Positions 29,861 through 37,426 of a stretch of DNA of 64,000 nt are shown here, piece after piece (within the stretch, counting starts at the first letter, position 1; each line of letters opens with the position of its first letter). The stretch spans positions 1 through 64,000 of the forward strand of contig CAJGCU010000001.1 of assembly GCA_904501945.1 (NCBI GenBank), in the 5' to 3' direction. The notes beneath the pieces were generated by a model. The model was given only the letters and a program-made list of their open reading frames with translations. It was not told the origin of the DNA and did no database searches. This DNA is from an uncultured Bacteroidaceae bacterium. GTDB taxonomy: Bacteria; Bacteroidota; Bacteroidia; Bacteroidales; Bacteroidaceae. A program made the position numbers and the translations under genes.

Positions 29861-29901
29861 AGGATTATTTCAATTGTCAATTGTTGTTGTCAATTGTCAA
29901 T

Positions 29902-30483
29902 TCATTCAGCTACAGCTACTTTAGCGTAGCGTATTACTTTGTCATTCAATATATAGCCAGCTATCATGCAGTCCATCACTTTGCCCTTCAAATCTTCTGG
30001 CTGTCCTGGAACCATGGCGATAGCCTCATGCAAGTCACTGTCAAAAGGCTGTCCTACAGCTTCCATCTTCTTCAATCCTTCTTGTGCTAAGAGTTTGAAG
30101 AATTTGTCAATAATCAAGTTAACTCCTTCTTTCACTGCTGCCACGTCTTCATACTTATCCATATTTTGCTGAGCACGTTCCAAATCATCAATGACAGGCA
30201 GGAGAGTAGTAATGACTTTTGAACCGCCGTTCTTGATGAGTTCGGCTTTTTCCTGCATCACACGTTTGCGGAAATTGTCAAATTCAGCGACTTTGTAAAG
30301 CTGCTGTTTCTTCAACTCTTCGATTTGCTTTTCCAGTTCTGTAATCTTTTCTTCGGGAGTTAATTCACGAGGCTCTTCTGTTTCTTTTGTCTCTTTTTGT
30401 TCGTCAGAAGTTTGTTGAATTTCTTCGACGCCCTCATTAACGATTTCCTCGTTAATTTCTTCATTCTTTATATTTTTCTTCAT
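29902..30483 (-). CDS. grpE: Nucleotide exchange factor GrpE
   Basis: 193 residues. A long acidic, Glu-rich N-terminal tail (1-50) precedes the dimerising coiled coil (about 50-130, ELEKQIEELKKQQLYKVAEFDNFRKRV) and the C-terminal beta domain (EGLKKMEAVGQPFDSDLHEAIAMVPG). It releases ADP from DnaK. First gene of the grpE-dnaJ unit. No CIRCE operator was seen; a leader of about 100 bases with short hairpins precedes the start codon. Confidence 0.95.
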   Translation of the reverse strand: MKKNIKNEEINEEIVNEGVEEIQQTSDEQKETKETEEPRELTPEEKITELEKQIEELKKQQLYKVAEFDNFRKRVMQEKAELIKNGGSKVITTLLPVIDDLERAQQNMDKYEDVAAVKEGVNLIIDKFFKLLAQEGLKKMEAVGQPFDSDLHEAIAMVPGQPEDLKGKVMDCMIAGYILNDKVIRYAKVAVAE

Positions 30484-30589
30484 AATTCTACGTTGTTAAC
30501 AATAATTGTCTATGACAAAAATAATGCCAGCGCATGAAACACCGGCATACGTATGACATTGTGTCACTTGTTCCATTTGAATTACGTTA

Positions 30590-30621
30590 CAAAGTTACGG
30601 CAAATTTCTCGTATAGCCAAC
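30590..30621 (-). promoter_or_regulatory. grpE-dnaJ promoter
   Basis: On the minus strand GTTG (30618-30621), a 20-bp spacer and TAACTTTG (30590-30597). It implies a leader of about 100 bases containing the dyads TGACA/TGTCA and TGCC/GGCA. Confidence 0.6.
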
Positions 30622-30750
30622 AATCTTAACTGATAAAATGTTCTATGGCATGAATTTGACTGAGATAAGGAACTCCTTTGTCATTGCCTAAAGCATTCAG
30701 AAAATTGGACATAATGATTAAAAATCGGTGGGCTCTACATTGAAATATTA

Positions 30751-30786
30751 ATATGCCCCATAACGCAAAAGCGATGTGGGGCATAT
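30751..30786 (-). terminator. Hairpin after lysA (family A-related)
   Basis: ATATGCCCCA (30751-30760) pairs perfectly with TGGGGCATAT (30777-30786), 16 bp beyond the lysA stop. Stem and flank (CGATGTGGGGCA) closely resemble the terminator at 15131. The poly-T tail is weak, so it may stabilise the 3' end as well as terminate. Confidence 0.7.
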
Positions 30787-30802
30787 CAATTAAATATATG
30801 GT

Positions 30803-31963
30803 CTACAGAAAGTCTTCGGTTGTGTATCCTTCTGGAAGTTTGCGGCAATTATAGCTTGATGCCATGATTTCTCCATAAGCACCAGCAGAGAGTAGGGCAA
30901 GCATATCGCCACGATGAGTTTTGGACAGACGAGTTTCTTTTTCAAACACATCGCTGGATTCGCAGATCGGACCGACAACATCATAGGTTTCTTCTGGCTC
31001 GTTGCTTGTGAGATTGATAATGCGATGGTGGGCATTGTAGAGGGCAGGACGGATTAAATCTGTGAAGCCGGCATCGACGATGACGAATTTCTTGACAGAT
31101 GCCTCTTTTACGTAGTTAACCTTGGTGATGAGTGCGCCACACTGTGCCACTATAGCTCGTCCTAATTCGAAGTGAACAGTCTGTCCAGGACGCACTTTCA
31201 GATATTTATCGTAAACCGCAAAATAATCTTTGAAATTTGGAATTGGATTCTCTTGTGGTTTTTCGTAGTCAACTCCAAGACCACCACCTACATTGATAAT
31301 TTCCAATTGAATGCCTTGCTCTTCCAATTTATCTTGCAATTCATTGACACGGTGGGCAAGGGCAATGAAATCGTCCATTTCCAAAATTTGTGAGCCAATG
31401 TGGAAGTGCAGACCTTTGAACTTTATGTTCTTCATGCCTTGTGCAAGACGGATGACTTTTTCCATGTCTTCCATGGCAATGCCAAACTTGTTTTCGGCTA
31501 AGCCCGTTGTAATATTGGCGTGCGTGTGAGCACCCACATCAGGATTGATTCGGAAGCAGACGGTTGCCATTTTGTTCTTTCTGGCTGCAATCTCGTTGAT
31601 GACTTCCAATTCTGGAATGCTCTCTACGTTGAAGCAGAATATATCTTTGTCAATACCAAGTTCTATCTCCCAATCACTTTTGCCTACACCTGCAAAGACG
31701 ATTTTATTGGCCGGGAAGCCAGCTTTGAGTACCTGTTCAATTTCGCCTCCTGACACACAGTCTATGCCTAATCCTGTTTCGTTGATGACTTGTAGCACTT
31801 TGAGGTTGGCATTGGCCTTCACGGCATAGTGGACGAAATAGTTGTCGTGTTTTTTTGTTTCAGCACAGATGGCATCAAGCGTTTGGCGCAGAAGGTTTGT
31901 ATCGTAATAATAGAAAGGCGTGCGGATATCCGTAAACCTTTCTACATCCATTTGAATATCCAT
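30803..31963 (-). CDS. lysA: Diaminopimelate decarboxylase
   Basis: 386 residues. PLP enzyme (fold-type III) that decarboxylates meso-diaminopimelate to lysine. Lys49 in HYAVKANAN is the Schiff-base lysine; GLHFHIGSQI and NVGGGLGVDYE bind PLP phosphate, and CESSDVF supplies the substrate-binding Cys from the partner subunit. Begins 8 bp after lysC, so the two lysine-pathway genes form an operon. It is somewhat shorter than the ~420-residue enzymes of many proteobacteria. Confidence 0.95.
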   Translation of the reverse strand: MDIQMDVERFTDIRTPFYYYDTNLLRQTLDAICAETKKHDNYFVHYAVKANANLKVLQVINETGLGIDCVSGGEIEQVLKAGFPANKIVFAGVGKSDWEIELGIDKDIFCFNVESIPELEVINEIAARKNKMATVCFRINPDVGAHTHANITTGLAENKFGIAMEDMEKVIRLAQGMKNIKFKGLHFHIGSQILEMDDFIALAHRVNELQDKLEEQGIQLEIINVGGGLGVDYEKPQENPIPNFKDYFAVYDKYLKVRPGQTVHFELGRAIVAQCGALITKVNYVKEASVKKFVIVDAGFTDLIRPALYNAHHRIINLTSNEPEETYDVVGPICESSDVFEKETRLSKTHRGDMLALLSAGAYGEIMASSYNCRKLPEGYTTEDFL

Positions 31964-31971
31964 AATCCTAA

Positions 31972-33285
31972 TTAGTTGAATAGATGGTCGGAGAGTGATT
32001 GGAGAGCCTTCTTCTTATCTTCGGCTGAGATGAGGAAGGAGATATTATGATTGGAGCCTCCGTAGGAAATCATGCGGATAGGTATCTCTTTCAACGCTTC
32101 GGTTGCCTTGCTCTGAAAACCAATATTCTGTGCGTCAAGGTCACCCACTACACAGATAATGCACATGTCCTTGTCAACTTGCACGTGTCCGAACTTTTTC
32201 AGCTCGTTGATAATAGCATCAAGGTTTGTTGTATTGTCGATAGACACACTTACACCTACCTCTGATGTGGTAATCATGTCGATAGAAGTTCTGTATGATT
32301 CAAAAATTTCGAATACTTTGCGCAAGAACCCGTAGGCGAGCAGCATGCGAGATGATGTTATTTTGATTGCTGTGATGTTGTCTTTTGCTGCTACTGCCTT
32401 GATTTTTCCATGCTCTGTTTCATTGTTGATAACTGTTCCTGGAGCAGATGGATCCATTGTGTTGAGGAGCTTTACTGGAATACCTGCATATTTTGCTGGC
32501 TGTACACATGTTGGATGAAGAATCTTAGCACCGAAGTATGCCAGTTCAGCAGCCTCTTCGAAGTGCAGGTGGTTAACTGGTGTCGTGTTTTCCACAAAAC
32601 GTGGGTCATTATTATGCATACCGTCAATGTCTGTCCAAATCTGGATTTCAGATGCTCCAACAGCTGCACCTATGAGTGATGCACTATAGTCAGAACCTCC
32701 GCGCTGCAGATTGTCAATTTCGCCATAGGCGTTGCGGCAGATGAATCCTTGTGTGATGTAGATGTCTTTTTCTGGCACCTTGTCGAGTTGAATCTTGATG
32801 TTTTTGCTGATGTACTCAAGATCTGGCTCTGAATTTTTGTCTGTACGCATAAATTCAAGAGCAGGTATGAGCGCAGCATTGTATCCTTGCTCAATGAGAT
32901 AGTTGGTTACCATGTTGGTAGAGATGATTTCTCCTTGGCCAACGATGATTTTCTCTTCAAAGATAGTGAAAATACCTTTTGTGAAAGAACGCAGATAATT
33001 GAATTCTTCTTTTATGAACTCCAATGTATTCTGCTTCATCTCGTTGGTTGTGTAGAGTTCTTCTACATGTTTCTTGTATTTCTTCTCGAGCGAGTTGATA
33101 GTTTCATTTGCTCCTTCTGGATTTTTCTTGTAGAGATAGTCTGAGATTTCCACAAGTGAATTTGTTGTTCCAGACATAGCAGATAGAACAACGATTTTCT
33201 GGTCGCCGTCGGTAATGAGTTTCACGACTTCCTTCATTCTTTGTGGGGTGCCAACGGATGTTCCGCCGAATTTGAGTACTTTCAT
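31972..33285 (-). CDS. lysC: Aspartate kinase (monofunctional)
   Basis: 437 residues. First step of lysine, threonine and methionine synthesis: phosphorylation of aspartate. Starts MKVLKFGGTSVG (kinase Lys4 and Gly-rich loop); GRGGSDYSA-like LQRGGSDYSASLIGAAVGA and WTDIDGMHNNDPR follow. The C-terminal third (from about 300) holds two ACT domains, which normally bind lysine or threonine for feedback inhibition. No homoserine dehydrogenase fusion, unlike ThrA. No lysine riboswitch recognised upstream. Confidence 0.95.
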   Translation of the reverse strand: MKVLKFGGTSVGTPQRMKEVVKLITDGDQKIVVLSAMSGTTNSLVEISDYLYKKNPEGANETINSLEKKYKKHVEELYTTNEMKQNTLEFIKEEFNYLRSFTKGIFTIFEEKIIVGQGEIISTNMVTNYLIEQGYNAALIPALEFMRTDKNSEPDLEYISKNIKIQLDKVPEKDIYITQGFICRNAYGEIDNLQRGGSDYSASLIGAAVGASEIQIWTDIDGMHNNDPRFVENTTPVNHLHFEEAAELAYFGAKILHPTCVQPAKYAGIPVKLLNTMDPSAPGTVINNETEHGKIKAVAAKDNITAIKITSSRMLLAYGFLRKVFEIFESYRTSIDMITTSEVGVSVSIDNTTNLDAIINELKKFGHVQVDKDMCIICVVGDLDAQNIGFQSKATEALKEIPIRMISYGGSNHNISFLISAEDKKKALQSLSDHLFN

Positions 33286-33351
33286 ATTTTTATCTTTTTA
33301 TTTTCTTCTTATATATAAATAATGTTTCATTCTTCTCTTACGTCTGATGAA

Positions 33352-34029
33352 TCATTTTTTTTCATCCTTTATTTCTATCAGCTTACGGTTTTCGCATTTG
33401 AATTGTCTTCCTGGGAACTGGTCAATCAACTGTAAGTTGTGTGTGATGACAATGACAGTGCTTCCGGCTTTGCATATTTGTTGTAGCAACTCTGTGATTT
33501 GCCTTCCTGTCTCAGGGTCAAGGTTTCCCGTTGGTTCATCGGCAAGGATGAGTTTAGGGCTGTTGAGGATGGCGCGTGCAATGACAATGCGCTGTTGTTC
33601 TCCGCCAGATAGTTCAGATGGCATCTTGTAGCCTTTTGTTGACATGCCAACCAAGTCAAGAACATCGCTGATGCGTTGGTTGATTTCGACTTTGTTTTTC
33701 CATCCTGTGGCTTTTAACACAAATCGGAGGTTTGCATCTACGGTTCGGTCGGTCAATAGTTGGAAGTCTTGAAAGATAATGCCAAGTTCTTTACGCAAGT
33801 CTGGCAGATTACGACGTCTAAGTTCTTTCATGTCGTAGCCAATAACTTTTGCATCTCCTTCAAGGACAGGGAGTTCTCCGTATATAGTTTTAAGGAGAGA
33901 ACTTTTTCCTGTTCCAACTTTTCCTGTGATGTATATGAATTCTCCTTCTTTTACGTCGAAGTTTACATCCTGTAAAACCAGTTGCGATTCTTGATAGACG
34001 TTGACGTTTTTATAATCAATCAGATTCAT
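33352..34029 (-). CDS. ftsE: ABC-type ATPase, FtsE-like
   Basis: 225 residues, typical of FtsE. Walker A GKVGTGKS (36-43), signature LSGGEQQR (140-147), Walker B LILADEP (160-166) and switch His in ITHN are all intact. FtsE pairs with the membrane protein FtsX to control peptidoglycan hydrolases at the division site. No ftsX adjoins it here. The family call rests on overall sequence style (EGEFIYITGKVGTGKSSLLKTIYGE); a lipoprotein-export LolD-type ATPase is the main alternative. Confidence 0.8.
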   Translation of the reverse strand: MNLIDYKNVNVYQESQLVLQDVNFDVKEGEFIYITGKVGTGKSSLLKTIYGELPVLEGDAKVIGYDMKELRRRNLPDLRKELGIIFQDFQLLTDRTVDANLRFVLKATGWKNKVEINQRISDVLDLVGMSTKGYKMPSELSGGEQQRIVIARAILNSPKLILADEPTGNLDPETGRQITELLQQICKAGSTVIVITHNLQLIDQFPGRQFKCENRKLIEIKDEKK

Positions 34030-34072
34030 TTTCTTCTAATTGACAATTGGGGGGATGAATGACAATTGAATA

Positions 34073-34684
34073 TTAGTGTTTATGCCAGTTGGGATCGTGG
34101 CGTTCAGCCAGTTCTGCTGCAAGATCTTCAATGCTAAGTCCCTTTGAAGTGAGCAGCACGATGAGATGATACAGCATGTCAGACGCTTCATAGACGAGGC
34201 GTTCGTTATTGTTAGCAACAGCTTCAATTACAGATTCCAGCGCTTCTTCTCCTACCTTCTGCGCCATGCGATGACAGCCGTCTTTGAAAAGTGAAGTTGT
34301 ATAGCTGCCTTCAGGCATTTCTCTGTGTCGCTTTTCGATAAATCGCTGCAGTTCAACCATGAACATGATTGGATTCTCATTCTTTTCGTTCCAGCAAGTG
34401 TCGGCACCAGTATGGCAAACAGGACCAATTGGTTTTGCCTTAATGAGTAGCGTATCATTGTCACAGTCGTTCAAAATCTCTACAACGTTGAGAAAATTGC
34501 CGCTTGTTTCGCCTTTTGTCCAGAGTGTTTGACGTGTACGGCTGTAAAAAGTCACCTTTCCTGTTTCTACCGTCTTGTTGTATGCCTCCTCGTTCATGAA
34601 TCCGAGCATCAGCACTTTCAAAGTCTTGGCATCCTGTACGATAGCTGGTACAAGACCGTCCATTTTGTTGAAATCGATTTTCAT
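34073..34684 (-). CDS. hisIE: Bifunctional phosphoribosyl-AMP cyclohydrolase / phosphoribosyl-ATP pyrophosphatase
   Basis: 203 residues, the fused form. The N-terminal HisI domain (1-~110) has FMNEEAYNKT, FYSRTRQTLWTKGETSGN and the zinc Cys region GPVCHTGADTCW; the C-terminal HisE domain (~115-203) has KVGEEALESVIEAVANN and YEASDMLYHLIVLL. Together they carry out steps 2 and 3 of histidine synthesis. Last gene of the his string here, 37 bp after hisF. The gap to ftsE holds two TGACAATTG repeats. Confidence 0.95.
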   Translation of the reverse strand: MKIDFNKMDGLVPAIVQDAKTLKVLMLGFMNEEAYNKTVETGKVTFYSRTRQTLWTKGETSGNFLNVVEILNDCDNDTLLIKAKPIGPVCHTGADTCWNEKNENPIMFMVELQRFIEKRHREMPEGSYTTSLFKDGCHRMAQKVGEEALESVIEAVANNNERLVYEASDMLYHLIVLLTSKGLSIEDLAAELAERHDPNWHKH

Positions 34685-34721
34685 TATTTGTTAGTCTTTA
34701 TAATCTTCTATTTTATTTTTC

Positions 34722-35513
34722 TTAAAGTCTTACATTTACACCTTCACTGGCAAGATACTGTTTCAGTTCCGGAATAGGAATCTCTCCAAAATGGAATACG
34801 CTTGCTGCTAATGCTGCATCGCAATGTCCGTTAAGGAAAGTATCGCGGAAATGCTCTTTTGTTCCGGCACCTCCCGATGCTATGACTGGAATGGTAAGTG
34901 AATCTGATAGCTTTCTCAGTGCCACATCTGCAAATCCTTTTTTAACACCATCATGGTTCATTGATGTGAAAAGAATTTCGCCAGCTCCTCGCTCGTTAGC
35001 CTCTTTTGCCCAGTCGAAAAGTTTATATTGTGTGGGAACTCTTCCTCCGTTGATATAGCAAACCCAATCGCCATCAATATTTGGGTCGCCATTTTCGTGA
35101 ATAGTGTCATCTTCACATTTCGCATCGATAGCCACTACGCATACTTGACTGCCAAAGTTGCGGGCAATTTCGTCTATTAGTCCAGGATTGCGTAAAGCAG
35201 CTGAATTGATACTCACTTTATCAGCGCCGGCATTCAGCAGGCGGTCAACATCCTTCAGTTCGTTGATGCCGCCACCCACAGTGAAAGGTATGTTGATTTC
35301 TTTGGCAATGCGCTTGACTAATTCTGTAAAAGTTTTTCTTCCCTCGTGCGATGCCGTTATATCAAGATACACCAGTTCGTCTGCCCCTTGTTCGCTATAT
35401 GTTTTTCCTAACTCGATAGGGTCGCCAGCATGACGGAGATTAACGAAGTTCGTTCCTTTTACTGTTTGACCATCTTTGATGTCAAGACATGGTATGATTC
35501 TCTTTGCTAACAT
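34722..35513 (-). CDS. hisF: Imidazole glycerol phosphate synthase, cyclase subunit
   Basis: 263 residues, (beta/alpha)8 barrel. Catalytic Asp11 (PCLDIKDG) and Asp130 (VVAIDAKCE) are present, along with phosphate loops TVGGGI (78-83) and VIASGGAG. With HisH it forms imidazole glycerol phosphate and AICAR, the latter feeding purine synthesis. Lies between hisA and hisIE on one strand. Confidence 0.97.
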   Translation of the reverse strand: MLAKRIIPCLDIKDGQTVKGTNFVNLRHAGDPIELGKTYSEQGADELVYLDITASHEGRKTFTELVKRIAKEINIPFTVGGGINELKDVDRLLNAGADKVSINSAALRNPGLIDEIARNFGSQVCVVAIDAKCEDDTIHENGDPNIDGDWVCYINGGRVPTQYKLFDWAKEANERGAGEILFTSMNHDGVKKGFADVALRKLSDSLTIPVIASGGAGTKEHFRDTFLNGHCDAALAASVFHFGEIPIPELKQYLASEGVNVRL

Positions 35514-35554
35514 CTTTTCCTAATTGATAAAAGGAGACTATAAGATATTTATTC

Positions 35555-36280
35555 TCAATGATTAAAAAACTTTTCTAGTTCTTCTAGTTTGATTTTCCCT
35601 TCATAAATAGCCTTGCCAAAAACAACGGCAGGAATACCTGCTTCGTTCAGCATGTCAATGTCTTCGACGCAGCTGACACCGCCGCTGGCAATGAGAAACA
35701 GCTTTGGAAACTCTTTCATAATTTCCTTGTACAATTCCACTGATGGGCCTTGGAGCATGCCGTCTTTGCTGATGTCAGTACAAAGTACGTTATCTACTCC
35801 CTTGTTGACATACTTATGCAGGAACGGAATCAACTCATCTTCGCCTTCCTCCTTCCATCCGTTGATGCTGATCAGGCCATTCTTAACGTCTGCTCCAAGA
35901 ATGATTTTGTTGTCATTGTATTTCTCAATCCATGTTTCAAACAGCGCAGGATTCTTTACGGCTACGCTGCCAATAGTCACCATTGACGCACCACTGGCAA
36001 AAGCGATGTCGATGTCTTCGTCAGTCTTGATGCCGCCTCCAAAGTCAATGACGAGGCTTGTGTGGTCGGCTATTTTCTCTATGGTCTTATAGTTTACAAT
36101 ATGTTGCGAACGAGCACCGTCCAAATCTACCGTATGTAAACGACGGATGCCGTGTGCTTCAAACATCTTTGCAACTTCGAGAGGATCTTCGTTATACACC
36201 TTTTTCGTGTCATAATCGCCTTGAGTCAGACGCACGCACTTTCCATCAATAATGTCTATGGCTGGAATTATTTCAATCAT
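35555..36280 (-). CDS. hisA: ProFAR isomerase (phosphoribosylformimino-AICAR-P isomerase)
   Basis: 241 residues, (beta/alpha)8 barrel related to HisF. Asp9 (PAIDIIDG) and Asp131 (LGADVKNG) fit the catalytic acid/base pair; FGGGIK and LIASGGVSC bind the two phosphates. Converts ProFAR to PRFAR by an Amadori rearrangement, giving the substrate of HisF/HisH. Part of the hisH-hisA-hisF-hisIE string. Confidence 0.96.
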   Translation of the reverse strand: MIEIIPAIDIIDGKCVRLTQGDYDTKKVYNEDPLEVAKMFEAHGIRRLHTVDLDGARSQHIVNYKTIEKIADHTSLVIDFGGGIKTDEDIDIAFASGASMVTIGSVAVKNPALFETWIEKYNDNKIILGADVKNGLISINGWKEEGEDELIPFLHKYVNKGVDNVLCTDISKDGMLQGPSVELYKEIMKEFPKLFLIASGGVSCVEDIDMLNEAGIPAVVFGKAIYEGKIKLEELEKFFNH

Positions 36281-36358
36281 TTCTCAAAAAAACTTCGAAT
36301 CTTTTGTTTTTGTAATTATTCTTTCCCGGAAAATGAGATGGGTGGAAATAATGTCTTT

Positions 36359-36955
36359 TTACACCTTTAAATCGATAAAATTTCTCAATATACGTTCGCC
36401 AACAGTTCCGCTCTTCTCAGGATGAAACTGGGTTGCGTAGAAATTTTCCTTTTGTAATGCAGATGAATAGGGTTGAGTGTAGTGAGTTGTTGCTATAGTG
36501 AAGTCACACTTTGGCACATAAAAGCTGTGGATAAAATAGACGAACTCTGGCTTTTCAAAGCCTTCAAACAGCATGGATTGTGTGTCCTCAATCGTGTTCC
36601 ATCCCATTTGTGGCACTTTATCTTCATGCACTTGTGGCTGAAATCTCTTCACTTCTACATCAAAAACACCGAGACAATCTGTATCATATTCTTCGCTATG
36701 ACGGCAAAGTAGCTGCATTCCAATACAGATGCCTAATACGGGTTGTTTCAGATTTACGATTACCTTGTCTAAACCATGCTCCTTTAGGTATGCCATAGTG
36801 CTTTTTGCTTCTCCCTGACCAGGGAATATAACACGGTCGGCTGCACTAATCTGTTCAGGGCAATCTGTCACCATTGGTTCTATGCCTAAACGTTTTACGG
36901 CATTCTCTACTGAACCGATGTTTCCGGCGTTGTATTTAACTATTGCTACGTTCAT
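36359..36955 (-). CDS. hisH: Imidazole glycerol phosphate synthase, glutaminase subunit
   Basis: 198 residues, class I glutamine amidotransferase. Catalytic Cys77 sits in the nucleophile elbow GICIGMQLL; the His/Glu pair is in ATQFHPEKSG near the C-terminus. The oxyanion strand reads PGQGEA rather than the common PGVGAF, a variant seen in some HisH. It supplies ammonia to HisF. First gene of the local his string; TAACTTTG (minus strand) at 36984-36991 is a likely -7 element. The earlier his genes (G, D, C, B) are not in the window. Confidence 0.96.
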   Translation of the reverse strand: MNVAIVKYNAGNIGSVENAVKRLGIEPMVTDCPEQISAADRVIFPGQGEAKSTMAYLKEHGLDKVIVNLKQPVLGICIGMQLLCRHSEEYDTDCLGVFDVEVKRFQPQVHEDKVPQMGWNTIEDTQSMLFEGFEKPEFVYFIHSFYVPKCDFTIATTHYTQPYSSALQKENFYATQFHPEKSGTVGERILRNFIDLKV

Positions 36956-37087
36956 TTTACCTTATAATACCACATAATTCGTGCAAAGTTAACATTTTTT
37001 TGTGAGATACACATTATATTTCCGTAATAAAAGAATTAGAAGTAGGCGGAAAAACATTTTTATCGTTTTTTTGTCTATGTATATGTT

Positions 37088-37166
37088 CACCGTCTTTATA
37101 ATATTTCAAACACAGCCTGCTAAATATTTCTTACGTGGTATTTGTAACATTATAAACACAGCTGGG
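37088..37166. repeat. Family B repeat, degenerate
   Basis: CACCGTCTTTATAATATTTC, then CACAGCCTGC, an ACGTGGT middle and an ATTATAAACACAGCTGGG end, in the same order of blocks as the elements at 21359 and 46821 but with more mismatches. It lies in the 471-bp gap between hisH and the PL11 gene. Confidence 0.6.
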
Positions 37167-37212
37167 TAATAGTGCAACTATGCAGCTCTTGTTTGTTGAC
37201 AGAATAAATTTG

Positions 37213-37259
37213 ATGGTAAAATCAAAAGTAGTACAGCAAACATATATTAGTATCCTTAT
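37213..37259 (+). repeat. 47-bp inverted repeat, copy 1 (flanks the PL11 gene)
   Basis: Bases 37213-37259 are the exact reverse complement of 39356-39402. Here the copy is non-coding; copy 2 holds the last 12 codons, stop and 12 downstream bases of a lipoprotein gene. Weak similarity continues about 8 bases past the A at 37259, suggesting this is a displaced fragment of that gene's 3' end. Confidence 0.9.
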
Positions 37260-37307
37260 AATGAAGTGAGCCAATAACCTCAAACAAGTGAGGAGGAAAA
37301 GGATCCC

Positions 37308-37356
37308 CGCCCTCTACCACAAGGATAAAGAGAGACTCTTTATAAAGGAGGGGGCG
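37308..37356. other. Nested hairpin in the hisH-PL11 gap
   Basis: An outer stem (37308-37315 with 349-356, one G-U pair) encloses a perfect inner stem ATAAAGAG (37325-37332) / CTCTTTAT (37336-37343). A smaller CCTCA/TGAGG hairpin is at 37279-37294. It lies 71 bp beyond the PL11 stop. It may be a 3' structure of that transcript; a small RNA is possible but unsupported. Confidence 0.45.
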
Positions 37357-37426
37357 TATGTGAATTTGGAATACATTATGTTAAATTCTTTAATGGGTCG
37401 CTTTTAATATATTGGCTTGCAATGAC

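Noticed and set aside
30484..30589. CIRCE/HrcA operator before grpE
   Set aside because: No TTAGCACTC-N9-GAGTGCTAA on either strand.
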